15,110 bases of DNA, taken from contig JAISGZ010000065.1 of assembly GCA_031262845.1 (NCBI GenBank), forward strand, positions 1 through 15,110, in the 5' to 3' direction. Positions 5,367-12,783 of the stretch are shown here, in pieces. The first letter of the stretch is position 1. The number at the start of each line of letters is the position of its first letter. This DNA comes from Propionibacteriaceae bacterium (GTDB lineage: Bacteria; Actinomycetota; Actinomycetes; Propionibacteriales; Propionibacteriaceae). Under the pieces are notes generated by a model. It searched no databases and was not told the origin of the DNA. It saw only the letters and a list, made by a program, of their open reading frames with translations. The position numbers and the translations under genes are program-made.

Positions 5367-7133
5367 ATGACCCATCCGACTTTCGGCACTCGGCCGCAAA
5401 CCCAGCCGCCGGTCCAGCAGCCTTCCGGGATGCCGTTCCAGCGCTACGTGCCTTTTCAACCGCTCGATCTGCCTGACCGGACCTGGCCCGAGGCCCGGAT
5501 TACCCAAGCCCCCCGGTGGCTGTCGACGGATTTACGCGATGGCAATCAGGCCCTGATCGACCCCATGACGGCCGAACGCAAACTGCGCCTATTCGAGTTG
5601 CTGATCCGGATGGGCTACAAGGAAATTGAGGTCGGATTCCCGTCGTCGTCGCAAACCGAATTTGATTTCGTGCGCCAGCTGATCGAGGAAGACCGGATTC
5701 CCGATGACGTCCAAATTTCCGTTCTGACTCAGGCCCGTCAGGATTTAATCAACCGCACGGCCGAGTCGCTGGTCGGGGCTCGGCGGGCCAATATCCATAT
5801 GTACAACGCGACCGCCGAATTGTTCCGCCGGGTGGTTTTCCATATGACCGCCCAAGAATGTATTGATCTGGCTCGCCACGGTACCGAGTGGGTCATGGCG
5901 GCGGCCGAGAAATACTTGTCGGAGGTGGAATTCGGCTATCAGTACTCGCCGGAAATTTTTACCCAAACTGACACCGATTTCGCCCTCGAAGTCTGTGAAA
6001 ACGTGTCATCGGTCTGGCAACCCGGACCGGGCCGGGAGATCATTTTCAATCTGCCGGCGACGGTCGAGATGTCAACCCCGAATACCTACGCTGATCAGGT
6101 CGAATACTTCAGCCGGAACATTTCCCGGCGGGAACACGTGGTGGTGTCGCTCCACACCCACAATGACCGGGGAACAGCCATCGCGGCCACGGAATTTGCG
6201 CTGATGGCGGGGGCCGACCGGGTTGAGGGTTGTTTGTTTGGCAACGGTGAACGCACCGGCAATGTCGATCTCGTGACGCTGGGTCTCAATCTGTACACCC
6301 AGGGGATCGACCCGATGATTGATTTCTCCGATTTGGATGAAATTCGCCGCGTCGTCGAATATTGCACGGGGATGCCGGTCCCAGCTCGTTTCCCGTACTC
6401 CGGTGATCTGGTTTATACGGCCTTCTCGGGGTCACATCAGGACGCCATCAAGAAAGGCTTGGAAGACCTCGAGCGGCGAGCCGATCAAATGGGCCAAACG
6501 ATCCACACGATTGCTTGGGAAGCGCCTTATCTGCCGATCGATCCGTACGATGTCGGCCGCACCTATGAAGCCGTGATCCGGGTGAATTCCCAGTCCGGTA
6601 AAGGTGGTATGGCTTACCTGATGAAGAATGACCACCACTTCGATTTACCGCGACGTCTCCAAATCGAATTCGCCCGGGTGGTGCAAAACCATTCCGACGC
6701 CACCAGCCATGAGGTGACGAGCAACGAATTGGGTGAATTGTTCCAGGCCGAATATCTGCGCCAACCCTTCCCGCTGGAATTGGTCAAGGTGACCTCACTG
6801 TCACAAAATGGCGGTCACCACATCACGGCCGAAGTCACCAATCACGGCCAACAGACGCAGGTCGAGGGCAACGGCAACGGCCCGTTGTCGGCCTTTGTCG
6901 ACGCGATTGGGCCGCTCGGCTATCAGGTCAAGGTTTTCGACTACAGCGAACACGCTCTCAGCGCTGGTGGCGACGCCCAAGCCGCGGCCTACGTCGAGGC
7001 CGAAGTCACGGTGGCCGATCGGGCTTACGTCTGTTGGGGCGTCGGCGTCGACCAGTCGATTGTGACCGCTGGGATGCGGGCGATTTGTAGCGCCATCAGC
7101 CGGACCTATCGCCAACTCGGGCCGATCGTCTGA
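5367..7133 (+). CDS. leuA: 2-isopropylmalate synthase
   Basis: Condenses acetyl-CoA with 2-oxoisovalerate, the first committed step of leucine synthesis, in the cytosol. With the ATG at 5367 (GTGAGG 9 bases upstream) it has 588 residues; a GTG at 5352 is possible but overlaps this ribosome site. The TIM-barrel HMGL-like domain shows LRDGNQ with Arg57 and metal ligand Asp58, HTHNDRGT with metal ligands His263 and His265, and GNGERTGN with metal ligand Asn299; the spacing matches M. tuberculosis LeuA. The C-terminal part (about 430-588) is the LeuA allosteric domain, with the glycine-rich SAGGDAQAAAYVEAEV stretch near its end, so Leu feedback inhibition is expected. This is the long actinobacterial LeuA type. 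It is preceded by a leader with a Leu-containing short peptide and hairpins, suggesting a second control by attenuation. It converges with uppS. Confidence 0.96.
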   Translation: MTHPTFGTRPQTQPPVQQPSGMPFQRYVPFQPLDLPDRTWPEARITQAPRWLSTDLRDGNQALIDPMTAERKLRLFELLIRMGYKEIEVGFPSSSQTEFDFVRQLIEEDRIPDDVQISVLTQARQDLINRTAESLVGARRANIHMYNATAELFRRVVFHMTAQECIDLARHGTEWVMAAAEKYLSEVEFGYQYSPEIFTQTDTDFALEVCENVSSVWQPGPGREIIFNLPATVEMSTPNTYADQVEYFSRNISRREHVVVSLHTHNDRGTAIAATEFALMAGADRVEGCLFGNGERTGNVDLVTLGLNLYTQGIDPMIDFSDLDEIRRVVEYCTGMPVPARFPYSGDLVYTAFSGSHQDAIKKGLEDLERRADQMGQTIHTIAWEAPYLPIDPYDVGRTYEAVIRVNSQSGKGGMAYLMKNDHHFDLPRRLQIEFARVVQNHSDATSHEVTSNELGELFQAEYLRQPFPLELVKVTSLSQNGGHHITAEVTNHGQQTQVEGNGNGPLSAFVDAIGPLGYQVKVFDYSEHALSAGGDAQAAAYVEAEVTVADRAYVCWGVGVDQSIVTAGMRAICSAISRTYRQLGPIV

Positions 7134-7141
7134 GCGCGGAT

Positions 7142-7174
7142 CGCATTCCAGTGCGGCCCGCATTCCAGTGTGGC
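7142..7174. repeat. Two tandem 17-bp repeats between leuA and uppS
   Basis: CGCATTCCAGTGCGGC starts at 7142 and CGCATTCCAGTGTGGC at 7159, a period of 17 with one difference in the 16 shared bases. It begins eight bases after the leuA stop codon. Function unknown; it may be a simple duplication in the shared 3' region. Confidence 0.7.
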
Positions 7175-7201
7175 AAGGCACTCCGGGACCTCTTTTGAGA
7201 C

Positions 7202-7248
7202 CGGCAGCGCGTTCGACACCGTTAGACACAACTCCTTAGGCGCTGCCG
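7202..7248. terminator. Inverted repeat between convergent leuA and uppS, possible bidirectional terminator
   Basis: CGGCAGCGC (7202-7210) is perfectly complementary to GCGCTGCCG (7240-7248), with a 29-base loop. The right arm overlaps the last codons of uppS. The location between two convergent genes suits a bidirectional terminator, but the long loop and lack of a T-run make this uncertain. Confidence 0.35.
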
Positions 7249-8018
7249 TAACGACGTTGGCGGCCGGTGTAGGCGACGATGGCCTGCCACAGGTCACGCC
7301 GGTCGAAATCGGGCCAGAGCTGGTCGAGAAAGACGAACTCGGCGTAGGCCGACTGCCAGATCAAGAAATTGCTGATCCGCTGTTCACCCGAACTGCGCAC
7401 GAACAGGTCGACGTCGGGGATGTCGGGCTCGTCGAGAAAGCGGCGGAAACGGTCTTCGGTCAGACGAGCCGGGTCGAGTTGGCCGGATTGAGCCAGCTGG
7501 GCAATCTGGCGGGCAGCGTCGACGATTTCGGCCCGGCCGCCGTAGTTGACGCAAAATTGGAGCGTCAGCTTCGAGTTGTCGCGCGACAGGGCTTCGGCGG
7601 CTTCGAGTTCTTTGATGACCGAAGTCCACAGTCGGGGCCGGCGGCCGGCCCAGCGAATCCGGACGCCCATGGCGTTCAGTTCGTCCCGGCGACGGCGGAT
7701 GACGTCGCGGTTGAAACCCATCAGCCAGCGCACCTCAACCGGCGAGCGGCGCCAGTTTTCGGTCGAAAAGGCGTAGACCGACAGATACGGCAGGCCGATT
7801 TCGAGCGCCCCCTCGATGACATCGAAGAGGGCCGCCTCACCGCGGGCGTGGCCGGCCGTCCGGTCGAGGCCCCGTTGTTGGGCCCAGCGGCCGTTGCCGT
7901 CCATGACAATGGCGACGTGGCGGGGGAGTAAGTCGGCCGCCACCGCGGGCGGCCGGGCGCCGGAGGGATGCGGTGACGGTGGTTGGACGGCGCGCTGCCC
8001 CGGGTTTTTGCTGGCCAC
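7236..8018 (-). CDS. uppS: Isoprenyl (polyprenyl) diphosphate synthase, cis-prenyltransferase
   Basis: Adds isopentenyl diphosphate units in cis to an allylic diphosphate, making the polyprenyl carrier for peptidoglycan and other envelope polymers. 260 residues from a GTG start; an in-frame TAG lies only nine bases upstream, so the gene cannot begin much earlier. After a Pro/Ala-rich N-terminus comes HVAIVMDGNGRWA with catalytic Mg-binding Asp40, then AFSTENWRRSP, and near the end RSSGEQRISNFLIWQSAYAE, all signatures of the family. Actinobacteria often carry two paralogues, a decaprenyl-type and a short-chain Z-farnesyl-type; the length alone does not decide which this is. recO, a frequent neighbour of uppS, is not in the window. 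Confidence 0.93.
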   Translation of the reverse strand: MASKNPGQRAVQPPSPHPSGARPPAVAADLLPRHVAIVMDGNGRWAQQRGLDRTAGHARGEAALFDVIEGALEIGLPYLSVYAFSTENWRRSPVEVRWLMGFNRDVIRRRRDELNAMGVRIRWAGRRPRLWTSVIKELEAAEALSRDNSKLTLQFCVNYGGRAEIVDAARQIAQLAQSGQLDPARLTEDRFRRFLDEPDIPDVDLFVRSSGEQRISNFLIWQSAYAEFVFLDQLWPDFDRRDLWQAIVAYTGRQRRYGSA

Positions 8019-8030
8019 GTCGTCAGCCTA
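8019..8030 (-). promoter_or_regulatory. Possible -10 box for leaderless uppS transcript
   Basis: On the minus strand TAGGCT (8030-8025) lies six bases before the GTG start codon, and there is only a weak ribosome site. That geometry fits an actinobacterial -10 box with a leaderless mRNA. No convincing -35 is seen. The same hexamer occurs upstream of purF. Confidence 0.25.
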
Positions 8031-8177
8031 GTGGGCGGTCGTGCCGAGAACTGCGTATTCGAACCCCCAGCCGTGCTGTTGTCGGTGGTCGATCCGCTAG
8101 CGCGCCTCCTCCACCTTGCTGGCCACCCCAGCTGCCACCCCGAACAACACGACCATGTGAGGTGGTCAGCCCACCCG

Positions 8178-8217
8178 GGTCGGCCGAGTTTCGATGACCG
8201 AGTGCTCACGGCCGACC
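8178..8217. repeat. 9-bp inverted repeat in the uppS-purF divergent region
   Basis: GGTCGGCCG (8178-8186) and CGGCCGACC (8209-8217) are perfect complements separated by 22 bases. They lie upstream of the proposed purF -10 box. A two-site operator or a structure in an mRNA leader are both possible. A smaller repeat, GACCA with TGGTC, lies shortly upstream near 8152-8167. Confidence 0.4.
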
Positions 8218-8246
8218 AAGAAATTCCACCCCTTGGCTCGATCATC

Positions 8247-8272
8247 TAGGCTGGCCTCTGTGTTGCGAGGAG
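8247..8272 (+). promoter_or_regulatory. Possible purF -10 box and ribosome binding site
   Basis: TAGGCT (8247-8252) is a plausible actinobacterial -10 box, with a poor -35 (TTCCAC at 8224-8229, 17-base spacing). GAGGAG (8267-8272) is a strong ribosome site eight bases before TTG 8281 and decides the purF start. The ribosome site is secure, the promoter weak. Confidence 0.45.
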
Positions 8273-8280
8273 ACGGACGC

Positions 8281-9882
8281 TTGACTGCCGCGGCTGATCC
8301 GATAGAGCCGGCGCCTCAAGACGAGTGCGGTGTCTTCGGAGTCTGGGCGCCAGGCGAAGACGTGGCCAAACTGACCTACTACGGTCTATACGCGCTCCAA
8401 CACCGCGGTCAGGAATCGGCCGGGCTGGCCGTGGCCAGCGGTCACCAAATCGTCGTCGTCAAAGACATGGGCCTGGTGTCCCAGGTTTTCGACGAGACGA
8501 CGTTGGGTCCTCTGACCGGCACGATCGCCATCGGCCACACCCGCTACTCGACCACCGGGGCTTCGTGTTGGGACAACGCCCAGCCGACCTTCCGGGCCAC
8601 CAAGTGGGGCGGCTTGGCCCTCGGCCACAACGGCAATCTGACCAACACGGCCGAACTGGCGGCCCTGTTGACGGCCGATTCCCGGTCGGATTTACCGGCC
8701 TCGAACCGCAACCAACTCGACTCGACCAACGACACCTCGTTGGTGACGGCGCTGCTGGCGGCGTCACCGGCCGAATCCCTCCAGGACGCCGCTCTCAGTT
8801 TGCTGCCGCACTTGCGGGGCGCCTATTGCCTGGTGTTCATGACCGAGAAAACGCTCTACGCCGCCCGTGACCCCCAGGGCGTCCATCCGCTCGTACTGGG
8901 CCGCTTGAACACCGGCTGGGTGGTGGCTTCGGAGACCTGCGCTTTGGATATCGTCGGCGCCTCCGTGGTCCGGACGATCGAACCGGGGGAGTTCTTGGCC
9001 ATCGACGCCAGCGGCCTGTCCTCAACCCGGTTCGCCGAGGCCGAACCGAAAGGCTGCCTATTCGAGCACGTCTACCTGGCCCGGCCCGATTCGTCGATCG
9101 ACGCCGACCGGCGGGTGGTCCATCAGACCCGGGTCGAGATCGGCCGGCGTTTGGCCAAGGAACACCCGGTCGAGGCCGACTTGGTCATTCCGGTGCCGGA
9201 GTCGGGGGTGCCGGCGGCGATCGGTTACGCCCGTCAGTCGGGTATCCCGTTCGGCCTCGGACTGGTGAAAAACGCCTACGTCGGCCGCACCTTCATCCAA
9301 CCCAGCCAGACCATTCGCCAACTCGGTATTCGGCTGAAACTCAATCCACTGCGTGACATCATCGCTGGCCAGCGCCTAGTGGTGGTCGACGACTCGATCG
9401 TCCGGGGTAATACCCAGCGGGCCCTGATCCGGATGTTGCGGGAGGCCGGGGCGGCTGAGGTCCACGTCCGGATTTCGTCGCCGCCGGTGGTCTGGCCCTG
9501 TTTCTACGGCATCGACTTCGCCACCCGGGCAGAGCTGATCGCGTCCGGGTTGACGGTGGACGACGTCTGCCAGTCGATCGGCGCCGATTCGCTCGGTTTT
9601 ATCTCCCTGTCCGGCCTGGTGGCGGCCACCGAGGTGCCGATGGAGCGGCTCTGCCGGGCCTGTTTCGACGGCGTCTATCCGATTCAGATTCCCGAGTCCC
9701 GGGCTCAGGAGATGGGTCTGGTCCAGCCACTGGTGGCCAGTGATTTCCAACCGGAAATCGAATTCTCGCCACCATCGCCACCGGCACCGCCGATTGTCCC
9801 CAGCCCGCTGTCAGCTGACCGGACGGCACCGTCGCCGGTTGCTATCCAGGCCCTCGAACTGGTCCGAGAGGAAACCCGATGA
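8281..9882 (+). CDS. purF: Amidophosphoribosyltransferase
   Basis: Makes 5-phosphoribosylamine from PRPP and glutamine, the first step of purine synthesis. The TTG at 8281 is chosen because GAGGAG lies eight bases upstream; the product is 533 residues with a 15-residue propeptide before Cys16 (DECGVFGVW), the N-terminal nucleophile exposed by self-cleavage. The class II glutamine amidotransferase domain follows (GHTRYSTTG, GHNGNLTN), then the phosphoribosyltransferase domain with the PRPP-binding LVVVDDSIVRGNT around Asp370-Asp371. Cys259, Cys407, Cys458 and Cys461 match the four cysteines that hold the [4Fe-4S] cluster in the B. subtilis-type enzyme, so this is the iron-sulfur, oxygen-sensitive form. 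A Pro/Ser-rich C-terminal extension of about 50 residues is variable in the family. The stop overlaps the purM start by four bases, indicating translational coupling. Confidence 0.96.
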   Translation: MTAAADPIEPAPQDECGVFGVWAPGEDVAKLTYYGLYALQHRGQESAGLAVASGHQIVVVKDMGLVSQVFDETTLGPLTGTIAIGHTRYSTTGASCWDNAQPTFRATKWGGLALGHNGNLTNTAELAALLTADSRSDLPASNRNQLDSTNDTSLVTALLAASPAESLQDAALSLLPHLRGAYCLVFMTEKTLYAARDPQGVHPLVLGRLNTGWVVASETCALDIVGASVVRTIEPGEFLAIDASGLSSTRFAEAEPKGCLFEHVYLARPDSSIDADRRVVHQTRVEIGRRLAKEHPVEADLVIPVPESGVPAAIGYARQSGIPFGLGLVKNAYVGRTFIQPSQTIRQLGIRLKLNPLRDIIAGQRLVVVDDSIVRGNTQRALIRMLREAGAAEVHVRISSPPVVWPCFYGIDFATRAELIASGLTVDDVCQSIGADSLGFISLSGLVAATEVPMERLCRACFDGVYPIQIPESRAQEMGLVQPLVASDFQPEIEFSPPSPPAPPIVPSPLSADRTAPSPVAIQALELVREETR

Positions 9883-10940
9883 CTTCTGCTTATGCCCAAG
9901 CCGGCGTGGATATTGAGGCTGGTGAACGGGCCGTTGAACTGATGCGGGCGGATGTCGCCCGGACCCGGCGGCCGGAAGTCTTGGGCTCGCTCGGTGGTTT
10001 TGCCGGCTTCTTCGATGCCGCTAGCTTCCAGAATTACCGCCACCCAGTGCTGGCCACATCGACGGACGGCGTCGGAACCAAGGTTGCGATCGCCCAGGCC
10101 CTCGATATCCACGACACCATCGGGTTCGACCTGGTGGCGATGCTGGTCGACGATCTAGTCGTGGTCGGTGCTGAGCCGCTCTTCGTGACCGACTACATCG
10201 CCTGCGGCGCGGTCGTACCCGAACGGATCGCGGCCATCGTCCGTGGCATCGCCCAAGCCTGCGCCGAAGCCGGAGCGGCCCTCCTGGGGGGCGAGACGGC
10301 CGAACACCCTGGCTTGTTGCGGCCGGATGAATACGATGTCGCCGGTGCCACCACCGGGGTAGTCGAACAGGACCTCATCCTGGGTCCCGACCAGGTCCAG
10401 CCCGGCGACCAGATTCTGGCCCTGGCCTCGTCCGGCCTCCATTCCAACGGCTATTCGCTGGTGCGCCAGGTCTTTCTCAACCAGGCCGGTTGGCAACTCG
10501 AGAGGCCGGTGGCGGAACTGGGACGGACCTTGGGCGAAGAACTACTGACGCCGACCCGGATTTACACGCCAGCCATCCTCGACCTCATCAAGGCCACCTC
10601 GGTTCATGCCATCAGCCACATTACGGGCGGTGGTTTGGCCAATAATCTGGCCCGGATCATCCCCGATCGGCTGCAAGCCGTCGTCGACCGGTCGACCTGG
10701 CAGCCGGCCCCGATCTTCGATCTGGTGCAGCGCACCGGCCAGATCAGCCAGCCAGATCTTGAGGCAACCTTAAACATGGGCGTCGGTATGGCGGTGGTGC
10801 TACCGGCGGCCAGCGTCGATCAAGCTCAGCGCCAGTTGAGCCAGCGCGGAGTCGACGCCTGGGTCTGTGGCCAGGTCGAAGCCGCCGACAGCGGTCAGAT
10901 CGGGGCGGTCCTGGTTGGGCAACATCCGGTGCCGGCCTGA
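9879..10940 (+). CDS. purM: Phosphoribosylformylglycinamidine cyclo-ligase (AIR synthetase)
   Basis: Closes the imidazole ring in purine synthesis, turning FGAM and ATP into AIR. 353 residues, the usual length. Visible family motifs are YAQAGVDIEAGERAVELM at the N-terminus, STDGVGTKVAIAQ around Asp63, DLVAMLVDDLVVVGAEPLF, GGETAEHPGL and YDVAGATTGVVE, with HITGGGLANNLARI in the C-terminal domain. The ATG lies inside the purF end (ATGA overlap), so the two are one operon. A hairpin eight bases after the stop probably ends the transcript. The purF-purM-DUF3073 gene order is common in actinobacteria. Confidence 0.96.
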   Translation: MTSAYAQAGVDIEAGERAVELMRADVARTRRPEVLGSLGGFAGFFDAASFQNYRHPVLATSTDGVGTKVAIAQALDIHDTIGFDLVAMLVDDLVVVGAEPLFVTDYIACGAVVPERIAAIVRGIAQACAEAGAALLGGETAEHPGLLRPDEYDVAGATTGVVEQDLILGPDQVQPGDQILALASSGLHSNGYSLVRQVFLNQAGWQLERPVAELGRTLGEELLTPTRIYTPAILDLIKATSVHAISHITGGGLANNLARIIPDRLQAVVDRSTWQPAPIFDLVQRTGQISQPDLEATLNMGVGMAVVLPAASVDQAQRQLSQRGVDAWVCGQVEAADSGQIGAVLVGQHPVPA

Positions 10941-10947
10941 GGGCGCT

Positions 10948-10975
10948 GGACCGCGACACGAGGCGGTCCGTCTTT
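10948..10975 (+). terminator. Intrinsic terminator after purM
   Basis: GGACCGC (10948-10954) pairs perfectly with GCGGTCC (10963-10969) around an 8-base loop, followed by GTCTTT. The stem begins eight bases after the purM stop. Confidence 0.6.
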
Positions 10976-11002
10976 GGTGGTTCCGATTGCCTCCGGTAAC
11001 CT
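10974..11002 (+). promoter_or_regulatory. Candidate promoter for the DUF3073 gene
   Basis: TTGGTG (10974-10979) and TAACCT (10997-11002) are 17 bases apart, directly downstream of the purM terminator. This would allow DUF3073 to be expressed separately from purFM. Confidence 0.35.
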
Positions 11003-11033
11003 TGGGGCCACGACACACTTCATCCAGTAGTTG

Positions 11034-11050
11034 CCGCGCGTTTTGCGCGG
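11034..11050 (+). other. GC hairpin in the leader of the DUF3073 gene
   Basis: CCGCGC (11034-11039) pairs with GCGCGG (11045-11050) around GTTTT. It ends ten bases before the ribosome site (GAGGGGG, 11060-11066). It could be a second terminator behind purM, or a structure in the DUF3073 mRNA leader. Confidence 0.4.
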
Positions 11051-11074
11051 GCGAGTAGCGAGGGGGCTGACCCT

Positions 11075-11284
11075 ATGGGGCGCGGCCGGGCAAAGGCGAA
11101 GCAGACAAAAGTCGCCAGAGAACTTAAGTATCGGTCGGTTTCCACGGATTTTGCTTCGTTGGAGGCCGAACTGAGAGGTTCATCAAACGACGCGGACATT
11201 CCGCCGAACTATGCTGATTTAGCTGAGGTTTACAGCGGTGACAGTCCTGAGACCACGGATGACGACGCGGACGACAGCCGCTGA
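11075..11284 (+). CDS. DUF3073 family small protein
   Basis: 69 residues with a strong ribosome site (GAGGGGG, eight bases upstream). The N-terminus MGRGRAKAKQTKVARELKY is the conserved signature of DUF3073, a small family confined to actinobacteria and of unknown function. The N-terminal third is strongly basic and the C-terminal part acidic (DDDADD), with a PNYADLAEVY stretch between. Proteins like this could bind nucleic acid or ribosomes through the basic end, but that is speculation. Its place after purM is conserved in many actinobacteria, though here a terminator separates it from the purine operon. Confidence 0.9.
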   Translation: MGRGRAKAKQTKVARELKYRSVSTDFASLEAELRGSSNDADIPPNYADLAEVYSGDSPETTDDDADDSR

Positions 11285-11368
11285 GACCGGGCGCCTGAGC
11301 CCTCATTCACCGCTCATCGACGACCGAGCGGCCCCCAATCGGCACGCTGGTGGCTTGATTGACGCCCG

Positions 11369-11396
11369 GCGGACGTCCAGTCCGCAGGCTAGTTTT
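11369..11396 (+). terminator. Candidate terminator after the DUF3073 gene
   Basis: GCGGAC (11369-11374) pairs with GTCCGC (11380-11385) around a 5-base loop, followed after a short gap by TTTT (11393-11396). It lies 85 bases after the stop codon. Confidence 0.4.
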
Positions 11397-11446
11397 GGGT
11401 CGGCTGGCTGCGGGCGTTTAAGACTAGGCCAGTCCCAGGCGGGGCG

Positions 11447-12619
11447 ATGATGGTGATTCCAGCCAATAACGGGCGTTCTCCGGCTACGGTCGCTCTCATC
11501 AGCAAGTGGCGGGCTCTAATCCGGCGTGATGACAGCGTCGAGACCGAATTGGCCAGTCCGGCCGAGACCAGCACCGAACCCGGCTGGTGGGCCGACCAGT
11601 GGTTACCGGATCGTTACCTCGACGGATACGAAACCTTGGCCTTCCATATGCCAGGCCAACTGTTATTGCCCGAAGAGGGTGACGGCTACCTGACGGCGAC
11701 CTTGATCCGGAGCGAACCGGATCAACGTGACCGAGCCGTGCTCTATCTTCACGGTTGGAACGAATACTTCTTCCAAGATCACGTCGCCCAGGCCTGGCAG
11801 CGGTTGGGTTACGACTTCTACGCCCTCGATTTCCACCGTTACGGCCGCAACCTACGTTCTGGACAGCTGCCTGGCTACGCCGAATCGGTGGCGGATTACT
11901 TCGAAGAGATTGATGCCGCGATTGCGCGGCTGCGGCAAACCCACCGCTACGTCGTCATCAACGCCCATTCGACCGGTGGCCTGATCGCCTCGCTGTGGGC
12001 CAACGCCCGGCCGGGCCAGCTGGTTGGTTTGGTGCTGAATGCACCGTGGCTGGACCTCAGCGGGTCGCTGTTGTCCAGGACCCTGACCCAGGCGGCCTCG
12101 AAAGCTCTGGCCGGTAAGGCCGCGACCTGGGAAATCCCCCGCTCCGAGAGCGATATCTACATTCACTCTCTGCATCAGGCATTCAACGGTCGCTGGAGTT
12201 TTGACCTGTCGCTGAAACGCCCGCTGTCGAGTCCGATCCGCCCCGGTTGGCTCAACGCCATCGTTCGGGCTCAAGATCAGGTCCGGCAAGGGCTGGCGAT
12301 CGACGTGCCGGTCCTGGTCGTGCTGTCGTCCCAGTCAACTGAGCCGAAACAACTGGACGAGCCGACGGTGGCGACAACCGATGTCATCGTCGACGTCGAC
12401 CGGGTGGCGGCCCAGACGATTCGCTTGGGCTGGCACGTCAGCCTGGTCCGGCTCGACGGGGCGGTTCACGACGTCGCCTTATCGGATCAGCCGGTGCGGG
12501 AGCGTTACTTCGACGAGATTCGGCGCTGGGACCTGGCCTACACCCGTGGGCGCCAAGCTCAGCAACAAGCTTTAGACGCGGCTGATGAAGGGCAAACGCC
12601 AGCTGAGGGTTCCAACTGA
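11447..12619 (+). CDS. Alpha/beta hydrolase (serine aminopeptidase S33 / lysophospholipase-like)
   Basis: 390 residues, probably cytosolic, with no signal peptide. The fold is shown by the oxyanion-loop motif LHGWNEY (His102-Gly103), the nucleophile elbow NAHSTGG with Ser175, a candidate acid among Asp312, Asp316 and Asp318 (TTDVIVDVDRV), and the catalytic His341 in AVHDVALS. The elbow reads AHSTG, a normal variant of GxSxG with Ala in the first position. The substrate is unknown; relatives are annotated as lysophospholipases, esterases or peptidases. ATG ATG at 11447 and 11450 follow a GC-rich GGCGGGG that may serve as ribosome site; the exact start is uncertain. It converges with the SDR gene and has no obvious functional link to purM/DUF3073. 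Confidence 0.85.
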   Translation: MMVIPANNGRSPATVALISKWRALIRRDDSVETELASPAETSTEPGWWADQWLPDRYLDGYETLAFHMPGQLLLPEEGDGYLTATLIRSEPDQRDRAVLYLHGWNEYFFQDHVAQAWQRLGYDFYALDFHRYGRNLRSGQLPGYAESVADYFEEIDAAIARLRQTHRYVVINAHSTGGLIASLWANARPGQLVGLVLNAPWLDLSGSLLSRTLTQAASKALAGKAATWEIPRSESDIYIHSLHQAFNGRWSFDLSLKRPLSSPIRPGWLNAIVRAQDQVRQGLAIDVPVLVVLSSQSTEPKQLDEPTVATTDVIVDVDRVAAQTIRLGWHVSLVRLDGAVHDVALSDQPVRERYFDEIRRWDLAYTRGRQAQQQALDAADEGQTPAEGSN

Positions 12620-12707
12620 GGTCATTGTCGCTGGGCGGAGTCCGCAGTCGCGCTGAATCTTTCTTCGAACACGAAACGCTGTGCTGCACCCGGGAGTTCC
12701 TCAGTTG
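12613..12707. repeat. 9-bp inverted repeat around the end of the hydrolase gene
   Basis: CAACTGAGG (12613-12621) overlaps the hydrolase stop codon and is complementary to CCTCAGTTG (12699-12707), 77 bases later. A second pair, GATCGGGT (12726-12733) and ACCCGATC (12788-12795), overlaps the SDR 3' end. Both sit in the 164-base gap between convergent genes and might help end transcription, but the loops are long and chance matches are possible. Confidence 0.3.
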
Positions 12708-12783
12708 CGTTCTCGTCCGCCAGCGGATCGGGTGCTGAATTCACTGTCGGGTGACTTACCGCAGCGGTTGAGGCAAGACCGGA

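Noticed and set aside
7170..7931. 253-codon plus-strand frame opposite uppS
   Set aside because: It is the antisense of a well-conserved gene; its product matches no pattern I know.
8194..8280. Upstream ATG for purF
   Set aside because: It would add 29 residues to the propeptide and has no ribosome site, whereas TTG 8281 has GAGGAG at ideal distance.
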